Shown one piece after another: positions 22,345-34,407 of a DNA stretch of 64,000 nt. The notes beneath the pieces are model-generated. The model saw only the letters and a list, made by a program, of their open reading frames with translations. It searched no databases and was not told the origin of the DNA. The stretch is from contig NC_092878.1 in assembly GCF_028372415.1 (NCBI RefSeq), positions 134,182,750 through 134,246,749 on the forward strand, in the 5' to 3' direction. A program made the translations under genes and the position numbers. Source of the stretch: Notamacropus eugenii (taxonomy: Eukaryota > Chordata > Mammalia > Diprotodontia > Macropodidae). How positions within the stretch are numbered: the stretch's first letter is position 1; every line of letters begins with the position of its first letter.

Positions 22345-24567
22345 GATGCTTGTAACTCTTAAGAATCATCTCTACTGGGGCATTTAGAAACGAGTATACT
22401 TAGAGGATGTAGGTATAAGTTGACTTGATGGGATGATAAAAAAAGGGATGGGAACAGGATTGTATTAGGAGAAGAGGAAAGGGGGAGAGAGAATGAGGTA
22501 AATTATATCATGTGAACAGTTGTGAAAGACCTATTATAGTAGAATGAAATAAGAGAGAAAGTCAGCAGATTTCAACCTTATTCTCATCAGTATTGGATCA
22601 AAGAGGGAATAACATGCACACTTAGTTTGGTATATAAATCTGTTTTGCCCTATAGGGACTTAGGAACAGAAGGGGAAAACAAAAGGGGGGAGTGATAATA
22701 GAAGGGAGGGCAAATTGAGGGAGGCAGTGGTAAGAAGCAAAACACTGGTGAGGAGGGACTGGGTGAAAGGGGAGAGAGAGAAAAGTATAAATCAGGGGAA
22801 AAATAGGATGGGGGAAACATAAAGTAATCATAACCATAAATGTGAATGGGATGAACTCTTCCATAAAATGGAAGGGAATAGCAGAGTGAATTGAAAAGAT
22901 AGAATCCAACAATATGTTGTTTACAAGAAACACATTTGAAGCAGAGAGATACACACAGACTAAAGGTAAAAGGCAGAACATATTATACTTCAGCTGAAAT
23001 TAAAAAACAAAAAACAAAAAACAGGGGTTGCAATCCTGATCTCAGAGCAAAAGCAAAAATAGATCTATTTAAGAGACAAATAAGGAAACTACATCTTGCT
23101 AAAAGGTAACATAGACAATGAAGAAATATCAGTGCTAAACATATATGTACCGAGTAGTATATCATTCACATTCTTAGAAGAGAAGTTAAGTAAGTTACAG
23201 GAAGAGATAGAAAGCAAAACTATACTAGTGAGGGACCTTAACCTCTCCCTTTTAGAACTAGATAAATCCAACCACAAAATAAAAAAGAAAGAAGTTAAGG
23301 AGATAAGTAGAATTTTTGAAAAGTTAGGTATGATAGCCCTCTGGAGAAAACTGGATGGCGATAGAAAGGAGTATACTCTTTTCTCAGCATTACATGACAT
23401 TGCACACACATACACACACACACACATACACACACACACACACAAATGACCTTGTATTAGGGCACAAAACCTTACAATCCAATGCAGAAAGGTAGAAATA
23501 TTAAATGCATCTTTTTCAGATCATGATGCAGTAAAAAAATTACATGTAATAAAGGGCCTCGCAAAGATAGATTAAAAATTAACTGAAAAGTAAGTAATTT
23601 AATCCTAAAGAATGAGTGATTCAAACAAAAAGTCATAGAAACAATGAGAAAAAGTACCAAAACTTATCAGATGCAGTGAAATCTCTTAGGGGCTTATTTC
23701 CCCTAGGGGAAAATTTTTATCTCTAAATTTTTGCCTGAATAAAATAGAGAAAGAGCAGATCAAGGAATTGGGTATGCAAATAAAAAAGCTAGAAAAAGAG
23801 CAAAGTAAAAATCTCCAATTAAATAGCAAATTAGAAATTCTGAAAATCAAAGGAGAGATTAATAAAATAGAAAGTAAGAACTATAAATAAAACTAAAAGA
23901 TGGTTTTATGAATAAAAATAATAAAATAGACAAATATTTGGTTAACTTAATTTTTTAAAAAGAAGAAAACCAAGTTACTAGTATCAAAAATGAAAAGAGT
24001 GAATTCACGAACAATGAACAATGAAAAGGATATTAAATAATAATTAGGAGCTATTTTGTCCAACTGTATGCCAATAAATTTGACAATCTAAATATAATGG
24101 ATAAAAATGTACAAAAAGATAAATTTCCCAGATTAAAAGAAGATTAAATAAAATACTTAACCCCATTTCAGGAAAAAAAAAAATTGAACAGGCCATCAAT
24201 GAACTCCCTAAGAAAAAATCTCCAGAGCCAGATGAATTTACAAGTGAATTCTATCAAACATTTAAAGAACAGTTAAGTCAAATACTATATAAACCATCTG
24301 GAAAAAATAGATGTTTATGCCAAACTGTTAAGTAAAATATTAGCAAAGAGATTACAGCAATTTGTCTTCAGTATCATAACACTATTGCTAGGTAGGATTT
24401 GTAAGAGAAATTCAGGCTGGTTCAATAATAGGAAAACTATTAACATAATTGACATTATCAATAACAAAACCAACAGAAAACACATTATTTCCTCTATAGA
24501 TGCAGAAAAAGCTTTTTTACAAAATATAGCACCCATTCCTATTAAAATAACAAAAGAGGAGGAATAA
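22345..24567 (+). mobile_element. L1 fragment: end of ORF1 region, inter-ORF and ORF2 to early RT
   Basis: Begins with the post-ORF1 phrase atgcttgtaactcttaagaa. A purine-rich inter-ORF part follows (22,440-22,810). ORF2 begins near 22,825 (gtaatcataaccataaatgt, gaatgggatgaactctt) with the endonuclease region (acaatatgttgtttacaaga; gtgagggaccttaacctctc, the counterpart of GDFN). It continues towards RT (gaactccctaagaaaaaatc then ccagagccagatgaa) and ends at 24,567. Stops and a CA tract (23400-23447) break the frame; the longest piece is 117 residues at 23096-23449. Confidence 0.85.
23400..23447. repeat. (CA)n microsatellite in L1 ORF2
   Basis: CA/CATA units interrupting the endonuclease-coding region. 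Confidence 0.9.
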
Positions 24568-24910
24568 ATGGGACTTTCTTTAAAATGTTTTATTTATAAC
24601 TATTGTTCTACCATTGTTACTTCCAGATATACTAGGTCAGCCCAGGAATTCTCCCTTATAACAGAAAACAAAATTAAGCAAAACCAATCAATACAACTGC
24701 CTCTGGCACTTTACACAGCACATTCCATCAAAATAGTCATTCCACCACCTACTTCTTGAATGGATGAATCTTTAATCATCTGTCCTCTAGGACCTAGATT
24801 GTTCACTTGCAATAGTTAAGAGTTAGACAAATAATGTTCCTTTTATTTACATTTCTGTGGGCACTACATATATGCTTCTCCTAATTCTGCTTACTTCAGT
24901 CTTTATTTGC

Positions 24911-24913
<3 letters not shown>
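24568..24913. other. Unassigned sequence
   Basis: No gene or named repeat between the L1 end and a CA tract. Confidence 0.4.
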
Positions 24914-24945
<32 letters not shown>

Positions 24946-24963
24946 GCACACACACACACACAT
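24914..24963. repeat. (CA)n microsatellite
   Basis: About 50 bp of CA with one CGCG interruption. The Val/Cys-rich minus-strand frame over it is an artefact. Confidence 0.95.
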
Positions 24964-24964
24964 A

Positions 24965-25190
24965 CAATGCTGAGGATACAAAAAGAGAGAAAAGATAGTC
25001 CTTGACCTCAAGAAGCTCGCAATCTCATGGTGGTAGACAGCATGCAAACACATACAAACAAGTTCTATATAGCTTAAATAAGAAATGATGACCAAGGGAA
25101 AGCAGAACAATTAAGAGAGACTGGGAAATTCTTCCTGTATAAGGAGAAATTCTAGTTCGGACTTGAAGGAAGCAAGAGAAGCCATCTCTT
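24965..25190 (+). repeat. Interspersed repeat ('ggggatacaaagacaaa' type)
   Basis: aatgctgaggatacaaaaag, gtccttgacctcaagaagct, acagcatgcaaacacatac, agagactgggaaattcttcc, cggacttgaaggaagcaaga follow the order of the widespread repeat also present at 51130-51310 and 60906-61190. Family name not assigned. Confidence 0.55.
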
Positions 25191-26849
25191 GACTGATGAA
25201 ATTCTGAAATTTAATTATCAGAATTCTTTTTAATTGTAGCTTGAGATTTCTCTCTCTCTCTCAGGGAAGGATAGATTGGATTAGTCAGTTTTTTGACCTG
25301 TTTCAGACTTGACCATGACTTATTGTTGAAATACTTGACCTGGAACTTATTCAAGGACTAGATCTAGGATCTATGAGATCTGCTTATCATTATAGTCCTA
25401 TACCTAAGGGATTCAGTATTTCTCTTTCCCTCCCTCTTTTTTCTCTCCTTCTCCTCCTCCTTTCTCTGTGTCGGCACGCGCGCGCGTGCGCGTGTGTGTG
25501 TGTGTCTCTCTCTCAATATTGAGGCATCATTTTGATATTCTTCTTTTGTAATACTTTACTGCAAAATGCACTTTTGTGGGTAGGGGATAGTATACAAAGG
25601 GAAATTAGTTTGTGTACTCAAGGATTAACTTTTTTCACTTTTTCTTTCCTTTTTCTTCATCCCATTTTCCTAAATGTTCATCTTCTTATTTTCTTTTTGT
25701 CCAACTAATTCCATGTTCCTAACCTAAACCCTTCCCTCTCACAAAATTAAAAAAACAAACAAACCACCCAGTGGATTCTATTTTGATCCACAACTCTTGT
25801 TACAAAAATTACCACAAGCAGGGCTGCCAACAAGATGACAAAGGAAAAGCTTATGCAGGAATTCAGAAAAGCACCATGTTTCTTCTATTATTTTGCTATT
25901 TGGTCCCTAGTTGCCACTGAGCACCCATTCTGGGAATTTATAAGAAAGTACCGTTGCATTTTATCAGACTCACATTATCTGTTGGTTTAAAGAAAACAGT
26001 AACCATGTACTTCCTCATAGACTTTACCATGACATGGCAGGCATCTCATAAGTATAAGGGAGAAATTTAAAGTTCAAGCAATACAGTATCTAGGAAGTGA
26101 TGTTTCCATGGCAATGAGTTTTAAAGCATCAGGACCATTTGCACTGTTTTGTGGATTCTTAACCTCTTTTGTGCTTTTGTAGTTATCTGATATCTTATTG
26201 TCGTTTTAATAGTGCCAGTCATAAGCATGATGATGGAGAGAGAGCCAATTTGTCAGACATGGATTATCATAGATTATAAATTTGATTAAGGTATACTAAT
26301 CTTGGTTATTTTGGCTATAGGATAGCAGGAGGTTTAATTAGTGAATACTGGAAATGATTATTGGTACACTGGATACAAAATGAAAATGATGGTATTTTAT
26401 ATATATTTTTGGATAATCATATTGTATTTTTATCATTATTTTCTCATTGAATCATCTATAAAATGTATATTCTCTTCTATATTCTCCCACTAGAATCTGA
26501 ACTAGGCCCCCTGGATCCTCCTTTGCTTTTGATTTGTGAAATTTCTCTTGATATTGACCAGAATGAGGCCTCTATGTCTCTCCTAAATCTTTTACCAATA
26601 CTGCCATCTGCACTCTGACCATCATTGTGAATCTCTTTAGACTTTCAACTTAGCCTCCATCCTTGGTCTGGAAAGTTATAGGGATAATGCAGAGGGGAAA
26701 ATGAGAATATGTTTGATTTGCACTAACTACGAACAATGATAGATTATTTCCAGAAATAATGGGAGGATGAACAGAGGAGGCAGAAAGTAAGGTATACATT
26801 GAAATGCGTATTTCTTGCCTCACATAGCCATTTGAGATGCCAATATCTC
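25191..26849. other. Mostly unassigned sequence
   Basis: No gene recognised. Contains a pyrimidine-rich tract and an alternating CG/TG tract (25414-25515) and otherwise AT-rich unique-looking DNA. Confidence 0.4.
25474..25505. repeat. Alternating (CG)n(TG)n tract, Z-DNA prone
   Basis: gcacgcgcgcgcgtgcgcg followed by (TG)n, preceded by about 55 bp of pyrimidines. CpG-dense in a CpG-poor window. Confidence 0.9.
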
Positions 26850-27100
26850 AGGCAGCTAAGGGGCACAGTGGATAGAGTACCAGGCCTGGAATTAGCAAGA
26901 TTCATCTTCCTAAATTCAAATTGGACCTCAGATGCTTACTAGGAGTGTGACCCTGGGCAAGTCACCTAACCCTGTTTGTCTCAGCTCTTCATCTGTAAAA
27001 TGAGCTGTAGAAGGTCATGGCAAACCTCTCTTCTATCTTTCCCAAGAACACCCCAAATGGGGTCAGAGTCAGGAAGAACAGAAAAGCAACAACGAGATAT
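26850..27100 (+). mobile_element. CORE-SINE, full length
   Basis: Sense orientation: ggcagctaaggggcacagtg then gatagagtaccaggcctgga (A-box region), aaattcaaattggacctcag (B-box region), core gtgaccctgggcaagtcacc, tail gtcatggcaaacctctcttc and caccccaaatggggtcagag. Confidence 0.85.
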
Positions 27101-27244
27101 TTAACAATAAAGAGAGGTGGGTGGTCTCATAGAGGAGAATTTGTTCATTTTTGTTTATTTGTATTCAGTACAGAGGAATGTGATTTTGGTGTGTGTGGAT
27201 TTCTACAGTGTTTTCGCAGTGATGAAAATGACTCATTCATGGTT

Positions 27245-28488
27245 AATATGAAGAAGAAAAATTTTCTCCAGCTAGATTTTGTACTTCCTTTTCCATTTGT
27301 CCATTTTTCCCAGTTAAGTTTTGTGCTTCCTTTTCCATTTGTTCAATTTCCCTATGCAATGAGCTGTTCTCTTTAGTGAGTTCTTTTTTCATACTTTTAA
27401 AATCATTGGCCATTTTTTCTTCTATTTCCTTCTTTAGCTGTTTCAGAAGTGCTCTTTATACATGTGAGCAGTTCACAGTCCCTTTTGAAGTTTCAGTTGG
27501 GAGTACAGTCTCAATACTGACTTCTTTGGTATTCGTGATTTGGCCGTTGTCCCCATAGAAAGATTTTACGGTCTTTTCTTTCCTTCTGTGCTTCTTGCTC
27601 ATGAAGGCAAGGCTTTGTGTGTTGTGGCCTCTGGTTCTTTCAGCTAGACACTAAACAACCTGGTGCTGAACTGGCTGGTGTGAGAAAGCAAAGGTGAATT
27701 CTGTTTGTGCTTCCCTGGATTATTCCTGAAGCAAGCTTGTTAAGTGTGGTGGACTGGTGGTCTGGTCAAGGGAGTGCTCCTCAGCTGAGCTAGAGCAAAT
27801 CCAAGCTCAGTATCTGGTCATCCTCGCTGCTCTATTGTCTTCCTGTTTTCCCTGGAGCACTGAGGCATGCCTGGGTCCTAGCACGAGGCTCAACGCCCCT
27901 TGAGATCTGACTGTCTGGGACAGCTCTGTTCCTCCACTACAGTAAGAGGAATATTCTTTAGCAATTCTCCTAGCCTCAGGTGCTACAAGATTGTTTTTCC
28001 CTTCTGCTGATCCCACTGATACAGGATTTTTCTGGGGAAATATTCTATGGTTCTTTCAAGGTCAACAAGGGGAGAGGGAGAGAGCATTTACTGATCGCTC
28101 TACCACTTTGGCTCCCAGAAGTTCAAGTAGGTGACTTACAGATGTTTAATCTGTGGGCTGAGAGTCTCAGGAGTGGCTGCTGTTGATACCTGGGACTCAG
28201 TGGTTGTCACTCACTAGGCTCTGCTGATCTCCTACCCTGGGCTGCCACTCCACTGTTCCACATTGCTGCCATTGCCTCAGGCCACACCAGGGCTTCCTGC
28301 TCAGGAACAGATCCTTCCCATCGACCTTCCAGTCTGGCCTAGTCTGTGAATCTGCCACAGTCTGTCTCCTATTGGATTCTGCACCTCCAAAATTTGATCA
28401 GATTCTCTTTTTAGAGGTATCTGAAGGAGTTTGTCTAAGAGCTTAGGTGAGTAGTTGCTCTTGCTCCCCCATCTTAGCTCTGCCTCCT
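27245..28488 (-). mobile_element. L1-type 5' half: 5' UTR and part of ORF1
   Basis: Read in reverse. The 5' end at 28488 is the complement of gaggcagagctaagatgggg. The 5' UTR covers about 28,480-27,580. The ORF1 coiled coil at 27,245-27,420 includes a repeated phrase (cttccttttccatttgt twice, 27284-27350). It stops inside ORF1 with no 3' end. No 3' poly(A), so it was truncated by later deletion or is one part of a rearranged copy. Confidence 0.7.
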
Positions 28489-28559
28489 GTAAATATTTTC
28501 TTTATGAATTTGTTAAATTCAGTGGCAAAAATACTTAATGGAAACAATGCCAACAACAA

Positions 28560-28735
28560 ATTTCTAAGCATTCTACTGAATAGGTCCTTTGAGACTGACA
28601 TCAAGCCATTAATCACTTTTGCTAGGACCTGGGAATTTAGTTGGTTTCAAATCCAAATGACTACCCTTATCCAATTTACACGTCTCCCTCTTCTCCCCTT
28701 GGAGAGACGTAGTCAAATTCCTTACTAAGTTAGAG
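28560..28735 (-). mobile_element. L3/CR1-clade LINE fragment
   Basis: catcaagccattaatcactt, atttagttggtttcaaatcc and aaatgactacccttatccaa resemble the middle of the L3 (CR1) ORF2 region. It sits immediately before the 3' end of another L3 copy. Confidence 0.4.
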
Positions 28736-28736
28736 C

Positions 28737-29145
28737 TCACAGAATCTCAGAATTTTAGACTCTGAAGTCACATTGATTGGTCCTTTGCATTTATACTATT
28801 CCTGAAAAATAATTCAGTCTACCACAGACTCAGCAAGTGATTATACAGTTTCTAATGAGTAGAATTTAATACTGAACAAAGCAGCTTATCCTTCTTTTGG
28901 ATAATTCTAATTGCTGTGTTTTTCCCTCTGATATTTCATTTATATTGGACTATTCACAACTTTTGCGCATTGTCCTTAGTTTGTCCTCTGGGAACAATCA
29001 AAGCGGATTTATCCTTCTTTCATATGAAGGACCTTCACAAACATAAATAAATATGGCCTCACTGCCTTCTCTTCTCTAGTCAAAATATTCTCAATTACTT
29101 CATCTGATCATCTGATCTTCATTTAGCATTAACTACAGGTCCTTT
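28737..29145 (-). mobile_element. L3/CR1-clade LINE, 3' part
   Basis: Starts with the reversed CR1-type 3' terminus (cacagaatctcagaatttta). Then gtttgtcctctgggaacaat, ttcatatgaaggaccttca, cttctcttctctagtc, which on the minus strand encode the C-terminal 'LFSLEKRRLRGD'-type region of CR1 ORF2. Interrupted at 29,160 by a retroposon; continues at 29,697. Confidence 0.7.
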
Positions 29146-29159
29146 GTTATTCCAATGTT

Positions 29160-29696
29160 TTTTTTTTCATTCTTCATTTTCAAAGAAGACCAATGACAGC
29201 TAAACGTGACGTTTTCAGTTGTGCGTGAATTAGATTTCCATGAAACAGAGTTGCACGAAGTTGTCAGCCTCACTCTCTTCCAGAGTCATTGAAGTCCAAT
29301 GGCAAGACAAAAGTCAAGATAACTGGTGATAGGCTGAGATGCAGTGCATGACCTTAGCATCTTTGGTGTCTGATCAAGCTCTAAATGCTCTGAAGTGTCT
29401 GCTTTATCCACCTTCATGGACATTCAAACAAATTTTCCACCAGGGGAAGCTTTCACATGCTGCAAGTATGTGGGGAGTTGAAATTGAACTAGAACCTCTG
29501 GTGTGAGGGCTTTCTGAGCTCTTCTCAGGGCTGCTAATCTGCCTTTGGTGGTCATCTGTCACCTAATTCTCACCTAGCCTCCAAGAAGCTATAGCATGCA
29601 CAGTGGCCACATCCCAGTAAAACCATCTAGACCAATGGGCTAAATCAGGTTGAGTGTAACTGACAGGACTCAAATCTATAGCGACTTGGGGAGGTA
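29160..29696 (-). mobile_element. Marsupial retroposon inserted into L3
   Basis: Begins with a T-run (reversed poly(A)) and cattcttcattttcaaagaa then gaccaatgacag, followed by gtcagcctcactctcttcca, gtcattgaagtccaatggca and accttcatggacattcaaac. I recognise this as a common marsupial interspersed repeat but cannot give its name. Imperfect flanking repeats gttattccaatg (about 29149) and gtatttttccaata (about 29693) suggest target duplication. Confidence 0.6.
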
Positions 29697-30190
29697 TTTT
29701 TCCAATAGCCTGCCTTTGAGTATATCAATATATTTCCTAAAATGTAGTGTGAAGAATGGAAGACAATACAGTAGATATATTTGAAAGGAAAAAAAGGCCT
29801 ATTGGAACCTGTTTATTCCTGGCTCTTATGCCCCCTGTTAATGAATCCCAGGTTTGTATTAGCTTTCTTTGTTTCAATATCACATTTCTGATTTATAATG
29901 AACTTTAATTTCACCAAAATGATGGGATGTGTTTTGACTAAGCCTTACCCAACTATAATTCCCCCATATTGCACGTTTTATTTTTTAAACCCATGTAGGA
30001 CCCTACATTTATCCTTATGAAATTTCACCAAACATAAATTGGGCTCAGGGTTCTAGTGCATTAGCTCTCCTAAGTTATGTATCATATGCAGCTTAGTTGA
30101 ATATTCCTTCATACAAATCATTGACATCAAATGTAGAACATCATTTGGCCAATTACAGATCACAGGTCCACTCCGTTGGGGAGCTGCTTT
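29697..30190 (-). mobile_element. L3/CR1-clade LINE, continuation
   Basis: tatcaatatatttcctaaaa then tgtagtgtgaagaatggaag, ctgttaatgaatcccagg, ctacatttatccttatgaaa and gaatattccttcatacaaat follow the L3 order directly after the part that ends at 29,145, so this is the same copy. Confidence 0.65.
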
Positions 30191-32404
30191 CAAGAGAACG
30201 TTGTACCGTTGCCTCTACAAATCAGGAACTGACTTACTTGTTTAGACTTAAGAAAGTGATGAAGAAAATGTTAACAATGCAGATAAAACTTAAAAGCCAT
30301 TTGTTAAATATTTATCAGCAACTGCCTATTTCAGGCACACTACACTTATAGTACTTGTATATGATTACGTTTCCATGCATCTTTCAGTATTAACTTAACA
30401 TACAAACATGTTTTTATATGATCTTACACAGGTCAGATAATACGCTTGTAAAAAACTTAATTTAATGAATCTTATTTATACATGAGTAATGGATTAATTG
30501 TTTTTTCACTGAAACTACATCTTCCTGTCATCAGCAGTAGACTAAATGAGAGTGTCCAATGAGGCCCTTTGACTGTATTCCTTTACAAGGAAAATTATTT
30601 TATCTTCAGGGAGAATTCTGGTCTTAGATTGGCTAAAACTATAGCTGGTAGCATATGTTGTACATGATTAAGGTTTTGTTATTATTATTATTAGGCAACC
30701 ATAGTATCCTGAAACCAGAAGGGACCTTCAAGATTATCCGATTCACTCCCTCATTCACCCCTCATTAAAGAGACATAACTACAATTTAGAGATAAGTGAT
30801 TTGCTAGCAGTCACTGGACTATTAGAAAATGTCTGAGATGAGATCTGAACTCGGCCCTTTGATGAACTGATTTATTCAGTGAGCCATGAAGTTGTAGCTG
30901 CTACAATTTCAGTTGTTGAGTAACAACTGTTGAGTAATATAGTACCTGAGCTAAGGACCAAAATCAAAATTTTATCAGCTGACTTTACCAGAAACTTTTT
31001 TTGTCTCTAAGTTTGTGTGTCAAGTTTTAGAATTTGAGTTCACTCGATATAAAATTTTTGATTTACATGCTTTTTCAAGAAAGACTTCACTATGTAAATT
31101 AAGAGATACTTTTAGAATGAGTGTATGCTTGTGTGTCTAGTGAGTTATTGTTAGTGTCACAGCAGGCTTTTTTCCTTTAAAAAAGAACGGAGAAGATTTA
31201 GACAACTGACCCTGTCTGGGTGAAGATTAAAGTCTGCAAAAATGTATTTTCAATGTCTTTTGTGGGTGAGCATGTGTCAAGCCACAAGATATGTTTAATC
31301 TGGCGTTACATAACCCCATGATGAGCCACATCACTATTAACAGAGTAACTCTGAGGATAGCATTTTTATCCATCCTCCTGGAAAGCAGCATGTAGCCATG
31401 ATTGAGGGATTCAGCATGCTGCAGTTTACTAAAACCTGTGGTGAAAATGACAATGTTTTCACTGAGGATTTGTATTGCTTACCTATCTGTATCCCATATA
31501 AGCCTTTTTATGGCTTTCTCCCCTTCCATTGACTCTGTAATATTATTCAGGACTTTCTGATTTAGTTAATCCAGCTCACCACCTGTATTTCTAAGTGGGT
31601 TATGTTTACAGGTGCTCACTTCTACTGAAGTTAACTCAGCATCATACTAAGATCTCTTCAACTGGGGGGTACATGTTTCAGTTTGCAAAAAAATCACACA
31701 GGTTCTGCAGCATCTGTATTGTCATTCAAGTCAATATAACAGTTTCCTCTTTAATTTGATAAAGGACTATACTTTTAATTCAAGTAATACAAATATACAT
31801 ACTTCATATAAGGAATAAGAATTCCTTGTTTCTGAAACTAAATTCATTTCAATTTGTCCCAAGTGGCAAGGCAGATCTAATTTTAATTGGTCACACATAT
31901 CCAGTTGTGAAGAAATGTTTATTCATATTCATAATAACCAGTTATAACTCTGGCTTGCAAGATGAGCTAAGATAAGATAATGCAGCATGTTATAGAAGAA
32001 AACAAACATTATTTCAAAGAGCTGCCTACTTATTCTGATAGTGGATTCCATCCAAAATGAGGAAAAAAATGACTTCCATCCACAGACGTGCCAGCAAATA
32101 GGTATACTCGAAGCCTGAATTTTCCTACCTACTTTAGGTGATATGTACACATTGAATATCCTGTTATTTACAAACATTACTTTAGGGAAAAATCCCTGTC
32201 TTCCATTTCCATATTTTAATCACTATCAATCTTAGGCAGGAATTTCCAGGTACATTTCACCACAGATATCTTTCTACTAGTCTCTCCCACTGTGCCTTTT
32301 GGATGCTACATTCTAGAGTGAGTATACCTCTACTCTATCTTCTCCCTCTTCCAGGTAAGATTCATCTCTTTTAATTTGAAATTTAGCTTTCCCAGAGAAT
32401 TTCT
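30191..32404. other. Unassigned AT-rich sequence
   Basis: No gene recognised. The 84-residue frame at 30097-30351 is partly L3 and has no domain. One old CORE-like SINE at 30690-30905 is listed separately. Confidence 0.4.
30690..30905 (-). mobile_element. Old CORE-SINE-like fragment
   Basis: gataagtgatttgctagcag, gtctgagatgagatctgaac and a reversed head (tcagtgagccatgaagttgt) resemble a decayed core. The left part (ccagaagggaccttcaagat) belongs to an old mammalian SINE type. Confidence 0.45.
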
Positions 32405-32990
32405 GAATTCTAGAATCAGAAGGCTATTTGGACTACCTTGTCTAATGGCAAGCTGAAATGGATCTCCATTAAAACATCCCTAAGAGTGGTGATCTAGTCT
32501 TCTGTGGAAGACCTCTAGGGATAGAAAGCTACCATGTCATGATGTTGCCCATTTCTATTATATTTTGGAATTTTTTCTGCATATAGATCTAAAATCTGTT
32601 TCTAATTGGCTCCAATTGTTAATCTTTCTCCTTTGATAATGATGATTTTAGGGAAAAATAACAGACTAAACCGAATCACTCTTCTACATGACAGCCCTTC
32701 CACTGCTCAAAAGCAGCTATCAAATCCTTTCTAACTTATTCCATCTTCAAGATAAACTGCCCACTTTCCTAAACTGTTTCTTCTAGGTTAAGATTATGAT
32801 ATCCTTCAATTTTTGATTACCATCATCAGGACACTTTCTAACTTCTTATTTTTTTTTCTAAAACACAGTATACAAAAGAAACTTGCCACTCGATCTCATA
32901 AGGTACCATAATTTGAACTATCATCTTTCTTAATTATTCTTAATACTTTTTATCCAGCCCTAACTTCATTTCCAAGTACCATTCTCAAAT
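32405..32990 (-). mobile_element. L3/CR1-clade LINE, 3' part
   Basis: attctagaatcagaaggcta, cactcttctacatgacagcc, cttccactgctcaaaagcag then ctatcaaatc, aactgtttcttctagg match the reversed 3' half of L3. The copy continues, collinear, at 34070-34406 and 35465-35745. Confidence 0.65.
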
Positions 32991-33099
32991 CCCCAACTGC
33001 CTTTCAGATATCTAAAGTTGGTTGACCCACAGACATCTTAAACTCAACATATCTGAAAGTGAACTCATCTTTTCCCCCCAAACCATCCCATCTTCCTAA

Positions 33100-33150
33100 T
33101 TTCTCTATTATACTACTCTATTATACTCTATTATAATACTCTATTATACT
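33100..33150. repeat. Short tandem repeat, unit near CTCTATTATACTA
   Basis: Four imperfect copies of ctctattata(cta) inside L2. Confidence 0.8.
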
Positions 33151-33501
33151 GTTTTTCTAGTTATCCAGCATTAAATCCTAGGTATCATCCTTGACTTCTA
33201 CCTGTTATATCTTACTGTCCATATCCAATACACTGCCATGGTCAATCAATTTTACCTGCATCACATATCTTCTGTATTGCTCCTCCTTTGCTCTGGCACT
33301 TTCATCACTCTGATGCAGAACCTCATTGCCTCAAGTCTGGACTACATAAATAACCTGTTGATTGACCTTCCTGCTTCTAATTTCTCCCTGTTCTAGAACA
33401 CCCTCAGCCCATCTGTTAGATTAATCCTTCTAAAGTACAAATCTGATCATATCACAACCCACCCCCATACTCCATATTCAATAAACTCCAGTGGCTCCCT
33501 A

Positions 33502-33608
33502 CTAGGGAGCAGACTTGTTCTGTGAAGTTTGGATTCAATCAAAGGGCCACACTTGAGGAACTAGAGGGTCACATGTGGCCTTGAGGCTGCAGGTTCCTCA
33601 CTCCTGCA
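33502..33608. mobile_element. One arm of a palindromic hAT-like MITE
   Basis: acttgttctgtgaagtttgg, attcaatcaaagggccacac, gggtcacatgtggccttgag and terminal gctgcaggttcctcactcct match one arm of a mammalian element whose two arms are inverted copies starting CAGGGGTGGGGAACC. Only one arm is present, inside L2. Confidence 0.5.
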
Positions 33609-34069
33609 TCTCCAGGATACCTTCATAACATGGTCCCCTTCTATGCTTCTAGGCTTCATAAATTTTACTCAGTCTACATGCTCTGAAATTCATTGACACT
33701 GACCTACTTTCACTTCCTTGAACAAGACATTTCATCTCTCAACTCTGGACATTTTCACTATTTCCCATGATTAGAATATTCTCTCAATTCATCTCTATCT
33801 CTTTGCTTCCCTGGCTTCCTTTAAGTCCTAGATAAACTTTCCCTTTCTGTAGAAAGCCCTTTCCCACCCTACCCCCTTAATGCTAGTGCCTTCCCTCTAT
33901 TGACTATTTCTAATTTATTTTTTACCTAATTCATTTGAATGTTGTCTTCTCCATTAGGTATGCACCACTTGAGAGCAGGGAATGACTTTTGACATTCTTC
34001 CTATCCTCAAGGATTAGTACAGTCCCTAGTTCATATCAGGTTCCATTCAAATGATCCCTTTCCTTGTTC

Positions 34070-34406
34070 TGGGCACTAAGCCACTAGGATGCATTTGCTT
34101 CTTGGTTTTCATATAGCAATGTTGACTCACCTTGAGCTTCCAGGCTACTAAAACCCATTGCTACTTATCACACAGACTGCTAGCCATGTTTTAGGACATT
34201 GCATTTCAATGCTGATTTCTTAAAGCCCATTCTATGATGTTATATTCATTTCTAATGAATTTCGTCTTGTCAGATTTGGTCCATTGTTTTCATCTGTAAG
34301 TGTTAGCTACTTTTACATTAATACCATCTCTAAATTGGATATGCCATGCCTTCATCTCAGTCACTGCTAAAAATGTTAAACAAAATACCATACATTGATT
34401 ATTTCT
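34070..34406 (-). mobile_element. L3/CR1-clade LINE, middle part
   Basis: tgttgactcaccttgagctt, ccaggctactaaaacccatt, gccatgccttcatctcagtc and gctaaaaatgttaaacaaaa follow the L3 order after 32990. Ends at a SINE insertion. Confidence 0.65.
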
Positions 34407-34407
34407 A

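Larger units (their letters stand above)
33000..34065 (+). mobile_element. L2 LINE 3' half
   Basis: Sense L2: ccacagacatcttaaactca then acatatctgaaagtgaac, tcattgcctcaagtctggac, gtctcttcta-like aataaactccagtggctccc, cctttaagtcctagataaac and the 3' end ccattaggtatgcaccactt then gagagcaggg. It separates two collinear L3 pieces, and itself holds a tandem repeat (33100-33150) and a hAT-like fragment (33502-33608). Confidence 0.75.
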
